Source of the DNA: Butyrivibrio sp.
GTDB lineage: Bacteria; Bacillota_A; Clostridia; Lachnospirales; Lachnospiraceae
Assembly: GCA_024690635.1 (NCBI GenBank)
Contig: JAILOW010000054.1
Coordinates: 1-8,141, forward strand
Direction of reading: 5' to 3'
DNA length: 8,141 bases
Every line of letters starts with the position of its first letter. The stretch's first letter is position 1. A program made the position numbers and the translations under genes. The notes beneath the pieces were generated by a model. It was not told the DNA's origin, searched no databases, and saw only the letters and a list, made by a program, of their open reading frames with translations. Positions 1 through 4,546 of the stretch are shown here, in pieces.

Positions 1-640
1 CATTATTCACCTTCTTCTTGTTCTTTCCGACATCGTTAACAATGACCCGGATGTAAACAAGTACATGAAGGTTGTAATGGTAGAAAACTACAACGTAAGC
101 TATGCTGAAAAGCTTATCCCTGCATGTGATGTTTCAGAGCAGATCTCTCTTGCATCCAAGGAGGCTTCCGGAACCAGCAACATGAAGTTTATGTTAAACG
201 GTGCGGTTACCCTCGGAACAGACGACGGTGCCAACGTTGAGATCCACGAGCTTGTGGGCGACGACAACATCTACATCTTCGGTGTCAGCGCAGATGAGGT
301 TATCGAGCACTACAAGAAGGCTGATTACGTTTCAAAAGACTACTATAAAAAGAGCCCTGTCATCAAAGAGGCTGTTGACTTTATCGTCGGCAAGCAGTGT
401 ATGAAGATCGGACACAAGGAGAACCTTGAAAGACTTCACAAAGAGCTTCTTAATAAGGACTGGTTCATGACTCTCATCGATCTTGAAGCATACATTGCCA
501 AGAAGGATCAGATCTTTGCAGATTATGAGAAACGTGATAAGTGGAAGAAGATGATGCTTACCAACATTGCAAAGGCAGGATATTTCTCATCAGACAGAAC
601 TATCAACGAATACAACAGAGATATCTGGAAGCTAAATTGA
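1..640 (+). CDS. glgP: Glycogen/maltodextrin phosphorylase, C-terminal part (5' end outside window)
   Basis: The product would release glucose-1-phosphate from the non-reducing ends of alpha-1,4-glucans by PLP-dependent phosphorolysis in the cytoplasm. The open frame enters from the left edge (first full codon at base 2) and ends at TGA 638-640. About 212 residues are visible, roughly the last quarter of a family usually 750-830 residues long. The diagnostic block is [15 protein letters not shown] followed by [10 protein letters not shown]. In known phosphorylases the lysine of GTSNMKF (codon 185-187) carries the [21 protein letters not shown] and the ending YNRDIWKLN also fit the family. The Met at 65 is internal, because the frame continues upstream with [11 protein letters not shown]. 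No damage is seen. Preference for glycogen or maltodextrin cannot be decided from this fragment. Confidence 0.95.
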   Translation, partial: IIHLLLVLSDIVNNDPDVNKYMKVVMVENYNVSYAEKLIPACDVSEQISLASKEASGTSNMKFMLNGAVTLGTDDGANVEIHELVGDDNIYIFGVSADEVIEHYKKADYVSKDYYKKSPVIKEAVDFIVGKQCMKIGHKENLERLHKELLNKDWFMTLIDLEAYIAKKDQIFADYEKRDKWKKMMLTNIAKAGYFSSDRTINEYNRDIWKLN

Positions 641-642
641 GC

Positions 643-671
643 TTTAAATATTCTCTAATTTGTGTTAAAAT
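643..671 (+). promoter_or_regulatory. Candidate promoter of the fabG-like gene, overlapping the upstream terminator
   Basis: The -35 candidate is TTTAAA (643-648). After a 17-base spacer comes the -10 candidate TAAAAT (666-671, five of six consensus bases), directly preceded by TGT (663-665), an extended -10 element. The predicted start near 678 falls inside the left arm of the terminator hairpin. A new transcript would lack the outer six bases of that arm and keep only a shortened stem set back from the T tract. Found by eye, with no score. Confidence 0.5.
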
Positions 672-710
672 ATTATCAGTGTTCCGATAGGGAACACTGG
701 TAATTTTTTT
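672..710 (+). terminator. Rho-independent terminator after the phosphorylase gene
   Basis: A 14-base-pair stem (672-685 with 691-704, one T-G wobble) encloses the loop GATAG and runs into a seven-T tract (704-710). It lies 31 bases after the phosphorylase stop codon. It precedes the fabG-like gene, so the two genes are probably separate transcription units. The -10 box of the candidate fabG promoter touches the base of this hairpin. Confidence 0.9.
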
Positions 711-724
711 ACAACAAACACAAA

Positions 725-731
725 AGGAGGG
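725..731 (+). promoter_or_regulatory. Ribosome binding site that decides the fabG start
   Basis: AGGAGGG at 725-731 is a near-perfect Shine-Dalgarno sequence. The first in-frame ATG (733) begins one base after it, which is too close. The second ATG (742) lies 10 bases downstream and is the more plausible start. Confidence 0.8.
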
Positions 732-741
732 TATGCAAAAT

Positions 742-1497
742 ATGGCAAAAACAGCTATTATCACCGGGGGATCCCGCGGAATCGGCGAGGCTATGGCACT
801 CAAGCTCGGAGAGCTTGGCTACAACGTAGTTATCAACTACAGAAGTGAGTCTTCCAAGTCACTTTCTGACAATCTGGCAGCCAAGATCAAAGAGCAGTAC
901 GGGGTAGAGGCTCTTGTCGTAAGAGCAGATGTCAGCAAGTATGAAGATTGCGAGAATCTTGTAAAAGAGACTGTTGCAAAGTTTGGCGAGAATATCGATG
1001 TTCTTGTAAACAATGCAGGTATCACCAATAACTGTAACTTCATCGATATCACAAAAGAGCAGTATGAGAACGTTATAAATACCAACCTTCTCAGCTTCCT
1101 TCATATGACGCACCTTGTACTCCCTCATATGGTAAATCATTCCGGCAAAGATAATCAGTGCTGTATCGTTAACACATCTTCCGTAGGAGGACTTACGGGT
1201 GTTATCAATCAGGCAGATTACTGCGCATCAAAGTCAGGTATCATCGGCTTTACAAGAGCCATCGCTCTTGAGTTTGCATCAAGAGGAATCCGTGCCAACG
1301 CAATCGCGCCCGGCATGATCATGACTGATATGCTCCGCGGAGTTAATCAGGACGAGCTCAATGCTCTGGCAGCAACTATTCCTGAAGGATTCATCGGAGA
1401 CGTATCCGATATTGCAGGAGCTCTCGGATATATTCTTACAGCTCCTTATGTAACAGGTCAGGTTATCTCACCTAACGGAGGATTTGTTCTCCAGTAA
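742..1497 (+). CDS. fabG: SDR-family oxidoreductase, 3-oxoacyl-ACP reductase (FabG)-like
   Basis: This is a classical short-chain dehydrogenase/reductase of 251 residues, probably NADP(H)-dependent and cytoplasmic. The closest named role is reduction of 3-oxoacyl-ACP in fatty acid synthesis. The cofactor motif TGGSRGIG is at residues 8-15, NNAG at 90-93 and the helix-4 Asn near 115. The catalytic Ser147, Tyr160 and Lys164 lie in SSVGG...ADYCASK. IAPGMIMTDM (188-197) and the ending VTGQVISPNGGFVLQ are typical of FabG-like proteins. The start at 742 rests on ribosome-binding-site spacing. The gene is monocistronic between two terminators and is not beside acpP, fabD or fabF. It could therefore be an accessory FabG paralogue or an SDR acting on another hydroxyl/keto substrate. 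The family assignment is firm; the substrate is inferred. Confidence 0.88.
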   Translation: MAKTAIITGGSRGIGEAMALKLGELGYNVVINYRSESSKSLSDNLAAKIKEQYGVEALVVRADVSKYEDCENLVKETVAKFGENIDVLVNNAGITNNCNFIDITKEQYENVINTNLLSFLHMTHLVLPHMVNHSGKDNQCCIVNTSSVGGLTGVINQADYCASKSGIIGFTRAIALEFASRGIRANAIAPGMIMTDMLRGVNQDELNALAATIPEGFIGDVSDIAGALGYILTAPYVTGQVISPNGGFVLQ

Positions 1498-1513
1498 TAA
1501 AAATGTACGAAAT

Positions 1514-1570
1514 AAGCCCTCAGTGCTGAGATTGTTTTTACAATCCGCGGACTGGGGGCTTTTACTTTTT
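1514..1570 (+). terminator. Branched rho-independent terminator between convergent fabG and tetR
   Basis: The outer stem AAGCCCTCAGT (1514-1524) pairs with ACTGGGGGCTT (1551-1561), with one T-G wobble, followed by the T-rich tail TTACTTTTT. Inside it a second hairpin pairs GATTGT (1530-1535) with ACAATC (1540-1545) over a TTTT loop. It starts 16 bases after the fabG stop. In the tetR direction the stem is followed only by TTATTTCG, so termination that way would be weaker. No separate tetR terminator is seen in the 97-base gap. Confidence 0.8.
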
Positions 1571-1594
1571 CTGCCATATAAATAATTGAAGAAC

Positions 1595-2194
1595 TTAGTT
1601 CGTATGCTGTTCGATGATGCTCCTAACGGCCCTTGCCAGGTGAGGCTTTAATTCCTCCAATGATACAGGGTCGTTGTACATGATGGAGCTGTAGCCTGCG
1701 GAGCCTACAAGCTCTATTATCATAAAGAGCATTACCTCGGGATCAGTGAACTCTACATCCGACTCTTCAAGCATCTTCTGATATACTTCATTAAAATCTA
1801 TGTCATTTTCACTCATAGGAGTTGTCAGGGCTCTTTTGAACACTGCCCAGGACAGGTCTTTATATATGAAGGCCAAAAGTCCCTTGTTGGCAGCAAGCTC
1901 ATCCAGCACATAATCCATGATGAAAATGATCCTGTCGCTGAAGTCCGGAATGTCAGCCTTTAAAAGAGCACTGTACGCCTGCATGAAAAGCTGACTGGAT
2001 TTGTGCGCGATGAGTCTGTTCCTTATATCATATTTATCCTTAAAGTAAAGATAGAAAGTTCCCTTCGCAACTCCGGCTTTTTCAACGATATCCGAAATAG
2101 AGGTTTTGTTGATACCCTTCGAAGTAAACAGCTCAAAAGAGGTATTCAACAGATTTTCCATCTTCAGTTTCTTATTAATGTCTGCTTTGCCCAT
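1595..2194 (-). CDS. TetR/AcrR-family transcriptional regulator, likely local repressor
   Basis: This is a 199-residue one-domain-plus-ligand-pocket repressor of normal TetR length. The N-terminal helix-turn-helix covers about residues 14-60. Its core, TSISDIVEKAGVAKGTFYLYF (about 31-51), has the family's usual recognition-helix pattern ending in TFYLYFKDK. The remainder is helical and diverse, as expected for the ligand-binding and dimer domain. The frame can be read from TTG at 2212, but AGGAG at 2203-2207 sits 8 bases before ATG 2192-2194, so that ATG is chosen. The gene is divergent from the MMPL transporter operon, and the shared intergenic region contains four inverted repeats. Repression of the operon, and perhaps of itself, is therefore the natural inference. 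The inducer is unknown. No exact ortholog is recognised. Confidence 0.92.
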   Translation of the reverse strand: MGKADINKKLKMENLLNTSFELFTSKGINKTSISDIVEKAGVAKGTFYLYFKDKYDIRNRLIAHKSSQLFMQAYSALLKADIPDFSDRIIFIMDYVLDELAANKGLLAFIYKDLSWAVFKRALTTPMSENDIDFNEVYQKMLEESDVEFTDPEVMLFMIIELVGSAGYSSIMYNDPVSLEELKPHLARAVRSIIEQHTN

Positions 2195-2202
2195 ACTTAA
2201 CA

Positions 2203-2207
2203 CTCCT
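2203..2207 (-). promoter_or_regulatory. Ribosome binding site that decides the tetR start
   Basis: On the minus strand AGGAG lies 8 bases upstream of ATG 2194-2192. It supports that start over the upstream in-frame TTG (2212), which would place the ribosome binding site inside the coding region. Confidence 0.75.
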
Positions 2208-2247
2208 ACCAAGCACCATTATAGCACATCGCAACAATCAGTTTCCT

Positions 2248-2253
2248 ATTATA
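2248..2253 (-). promoter_or_regulatory. Candidate -10 box for tetR
   Basis: The minus strand reads TATAAT here, 53 bases before the tetR ATG. No recognisable -35 box occurs at 15-18 bases upstream and there is no extended TG, so this is a weak call. The nearest operator-like repeat (2294-2306) lies upstream of it rather than over it. Confidence 0.3.
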
Positions 2254-2293
2254 TGCTTTATAAGAACTTTATAGTACATAAAGAAAAAATTTA

Positions 2294-2306
2294 TGACTAT
2301 TGGTCA
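2294..2306. promoter_or_regulatory. Operator-like inverted repeat 1
   Basis: TGACTATTGGTCA has half-sites TGAC and GTCA separated by five bases and centred at 2300. It lies upstream of the mmpL -35 box. It shares the pattern TGACYANYGGTCA with repeats 2 and 3, as expected for a dimeric TetR-family repressor. Confidence 0.6.
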
Positions 2307-2313
2307 AAAAATA

Positions 2314-2342
2314 TTGACTACCGGTCATTTATATGTTATACC
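2314..2342 (+). promoter_or_regulatory. Promoter of the mmpL operon
   Basis: The -35 box is TTGACT (2314-2319). After a 17-base spacer comes the -10 candidate TATACC (2337-2342), preceded by TGT (2334-2336), an extended -10. Transcription would start near 2349, giving a leader of about 66 bases before the ATG at 2415. The promoter is embedded among the operator-like repeats. Confidence 0.65.
2315..2327. promoter_or_regulatory. Operator-like inverted repeat 2, overlapping the -35 box
   Basis: TGACTACCGGTCA, centred at 2321, shares bases 2315-2319 with the TTGACT -35 element of the operon promoter. A bound repressor would block RNA polymerase there. Its centre is 21 bases from repeat 1, about two helical turns. 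Confidence 0.7.
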
Positions 2343-2355
2343 TTACTATAGAAAG

Positions 2356-2368
2356 TGACCAATGGTCA
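2356..2368. promoter_or_regulatory. Operator-like inverted repeat 3, perfect palindrome
   Basis: TGACCAATGGTCA is a perfect 6-1-6 inverted repeat centred at 2362, just downstream of the predicted transcription start. Its centre is 41 bases from repeat 2, close to four helical turns, so repeats 1, 2 and 3 would lie on the same DNA face. Confidence 0.7.
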
Positions 2369-2379
2369 ATAAAAACTTT

Positions 2380-2393
2380 TTTGACCGGTCAAA
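2380..2393. promoter_or_regulatory. Operator-like palindrome 4 with shorter spacing
   Basis: TTTGACCGGTCAAA is a perfect 14-base palindrome ending 8 bases before the mmpL ribosome binding site. It uses the same TGAC/GTCA half-sites, but only two bases separate them instead of five. A dimer might bind it differently or more weakly, or it may serve another protein. Confidence 0.55.
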
Positions 2394-2401
2394 TGTTTTT
2401 T

Positions 2402-2408
2402 GAGGAGG
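2402..2408 (+). promoter_or_regulatory. Ribosome binding site that decides the mmpL start
   Basis: GAGGAGG lies 6 bases before ATG 2415. The upstream in-frame TTG (2400) has no such site and would overlap this one, so the ATG is preferred. Confidence 0.85.
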
Positions 2409-2414
2409 CGCGTT

Positions 2415-4529
2415 ATGAATAAGCTTTCGCAATTGATTGTAAAGCTAAGATACGTTATACTGATAGCGGCAGTGGCACTTCTTGTTCCCTCCGCAATAGG
2501 ATATTTTAATACGAGAGTTAATTACGATATCCTTACATATCTGCCCAAGGATATAGAGACCATGCAGGGTCAGGACATCCTTTTGGATCAGTTCGGTACA
2601 GGCGCATTTGTCTTGTACGTAGCTGAGGGCATGGAGGAAAAAGATGTTGCCAATCTTAAGGCAAATATCGAAAATGTGGACCACGTTGCAAACGTGCTCT
2701 GGTATGACTCCATCATGGATCTTAGTATTCCCATGGAGATGATGCCGGACGATGTCTATGAGGCCTTTAACAGCGGAGATGCGACCATGATGTTCGTAAT
2801 CTTTGATGAGGGAACCTCAGCGGACGCCACCATGGATGCTATTGAAGATATCAGAAAGATATCCAACAAGCAGTGCTTCATGAGCGGCATGAGCGCCATC
2901 GTTACGGATACCAAGAACATGGCAATGGCAGAGACTCCTATATATGTAGGAATCGCCGTGCTCCTGGCAGTGATCGTTTTATCACTCACCATGGATTCAT
3001 ACCTTATACCATTGTTCTTTCTTCTCAGTATAGGAATGGCAATCGTTTACAACATGGGTACCAACGTCTTTAAGGGAGAGATTTCTTTTATAACCCAATC
3101 ACTCAGCGCTGTACTGCAGCTGGGCGTTACCCTGGATTACTCAATATTCCTGTGGCATAGCTATCAGGAAGAGCTTGAAAAAGACGATGACAAAAAGAAT
3201 GCTATGGCAAATGCAATAACAGCCACATTCCAGTCTGTTATCGGAAGCTCAATAACCACCGTTGCAGGATTTGTAGCTCTTTGCTTTATGAGCTTTACAC
3301 TTGGTCTTGACCTTGGTGTTGTAATGGCAAAGGGTGTCGTATTCGGAGTTATCGGATGCGTAACCATCCTTCCTGCAATGATCCTTGTTTTTGACAAGGC
3401 CATTGAAAAGACCAAACACAAACCTCTTTTAAGAGAGTTTGACAGGATCCCCAAGTTCGTAGCAAAGCATTATCTGGCTTTCTTCCTGATATTTATGCTG
3501 CTTCTTGCTCCTGCTATTTACGGAAACAACCATACATCCGTTTACTATGATCTGACTCAGACACTTCCCGACAAGCTTGAAAGTGTTCAGGGTGCAAAAG
3601 AGGTGGATGAGAAGTTCGATATGAACTCTGCATACATGCTACTGGTTGATAAAAACCTTGATACAGCATCCATGACTCAGATGATACATGAACTTAAGAA
3701 CACCGACGGAATCCTTTCGGTTCTTGGAACAGATGCAATATTCGGACCGGCATTCCCAAGGAACTTCATTCCTCAGGATCTTCTTTCAGACCTTGAGAGT
3801 GATGAGTACAAGATGGTTCTTTTGACAACGGATTACAAGATCGCATCGGATGAGATCAATAACCAGATCGCACAGGTCGACAGCATCGTAAAGAGCTATG
3901 ATCCCAAGGCTATGGTAGTTGGTGAAGCTCCCTGTACCAAGGATCTGATCAACATCACAGACCATGACTTCAAGGTTGTAAATGTTGTTTCAATAGGCCT
4001 TGTGTTCCTGATCATCGCCTTCGTGCTTAAATCGGCTTCACTACCTTTCATCCTGGTTGCAGTCATTGAGTTTGCAATCTATGTGAATATGGGACTTCCT
4101 TATTACACACACACCACCATTCCTTTCATTTCATCGGTGGTTATCGGAACTATCCAGCTGGGCGCCACGGTTGACTATGCCATCCTTATGACAACCAGAT
4201 ATCTGAATGAGCGAAGCGGCGGTCATACCAAGAAAGAGGCAACACTCATAGCTCTTTCAACCAGCATGAAGTCGGTTATCGTAAGTGCGCTGAGCTTCTT
4301 TGCAGCAACCTTCGGTGTAGGACTTATCTCCAGCATCGACATGATCGGATCTCTTTGCAACCTTATGGCAAGGGGCGCCATCATCAGTATGTTTACGGTT
4401 CTTCTGGTACTGCCCGCAATGTACATGATCTTTGACGGACTTATCATGAGAACAACACTTGGAATGAAGAATGTAACTGTTTCAAATGAGGACAAACACA
4501 AATTACTGCATTTTCATAAAGTAGCTTGA
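2415..4529 (+). CDS. MMPL/RND-superfamily transporter
   Basis: This is a 704-residue inner-membrane transporter with the duplicated layout of MmpL-type RND proteins: one helix, an external loop, six helices, a second loop, then five helices. Predicted helices lie near residues 11-31, 174-192, 197-214, 226-248, 274-292, 300-328, 352-369, 521-538, 541-561, 567-595, 617-640 and 644-674. External domains span about 32-173 and 370-520. The paired motifs LGVTLDY (D241-Y242) and LGATVDY (D587-Y588) match the Asp-Tyr pairs that relay protons in MmpL proteins such as MmpL3, so the energy-coupling site appears intact. It is the first gene of an operon controlled by operator-like repeats. The 17-base gap to the next gene implies co-transcription. 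Known members move lipids, lipopeptides or hydrophobic drugs; the substrate here is unknown. Confidence 0.93.
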   Translation: MNKLSQLIVKLRYVILIAAVALLVPSAIGYFNTRVNYDILTYLPKDIETMQGQDILLDQFGTGAFVLYVAEGMEEKDVANLKANIENVDHVANVLWYDSIMDLSIPMEMMPDDVYEAFNSGDATMMFVIFDEGTSADATMDAIEDIRKISNKQCFMSGMSAIVTDTKNMAMAETPIYVGIAVLLAVIVLSLTMDSYLIPLFFLLSIGMAIVYNMGTNVFKGEISFITQSLSAVLQLGVTLDYSIFLWHSYQEELEKDDDKKNAMANAITATFQSVIGSSITTVAGFVALCFMSFTLGLDLGVVMAKGVVFGVIGCVTILPAMILVFDKAIEKTKHKPLLREFDRIPKFVAKHYLAFFLIFMLLLAPAIYGNNHTSVYYDLTQTLPDKLESVQGAKEVDEKFDMNSAYMLLVDKNLDTASMTQMIHELKNTDGILSVLGTDAIFGPAFPRNFIPQDLLSDLESDEYKMVLLTTDYKIASDEINNQIAQVDSIVKSYDPKAMVVGEAPCTKDLINITDHDFKVVNVVSIGLVFLIIAFVLKSASLPFILVAVIEFAIYVNMGLPYYTHTTIPFISSVVIGTIQLGATVDYAILMTTRYLNERSGGHTKKEATLIALSTSMKSVIVSALSFFAATFGVGLISSIDMIGSLCNLMARGAIISMFTVLLVLPAMYMIFDGLIMRTTLGMKNVTVSNEDKHKLLHFHKVA

Positions 4530-4530
4530 G

Positions 4531-4539
4531 AGGAGATGA
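4531..4539 (+). promoter_or_regulatory. Ribosome binding site of the heptad-repeat gene
   Basis: AGGAGATGA matches AGGAGGTGA, the complement of the 16S tail, at eight of nine bases. It begins two bases after the mmpL stop. AGGAG ends 11 bases before ATG 4547, slightly long. The embedded ATG at 4536 is in another frame and stops after four codons. Confidence 0.6.
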
Positions 4540-4546
4540 AAGAATC

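Noticed and set aside
733..741. fabG start at the first ATG (733)
   Set aside because: It lies one base after the Shine-Dalgarno sequence; ATG 742 has workable spacing and gives the usual FabG N-terminus.
1514..1561. Riboswitch or structured RNA in the fabG-tetR gap
   Set aside because: The nested hairpin ends in a T-rich tail just after a stop codon and precedes no plus-strand gene; a terminator explains it.
2195..2212. Upstream TTG start for tetR adding six residues
   Set aside because: It would place the AGGAG ribosome binding site inside the coding region; ATG 2194 has ideal 8-base spacing.
2106..2351. Small plus-strand frame running from tetR antisense into the intergenic region
   Set aside because: It overlaps tetR, the operators and the promoter, has no ribosome binding site and resembles no known protein.
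2343..2414. Leader peptide or riboswitch in the mmpL 5' leader
   Set aside because: The leader is only about 66 bases, is filled by two operator-like palindromes, and shows no small frame with its own ribosome binding site.
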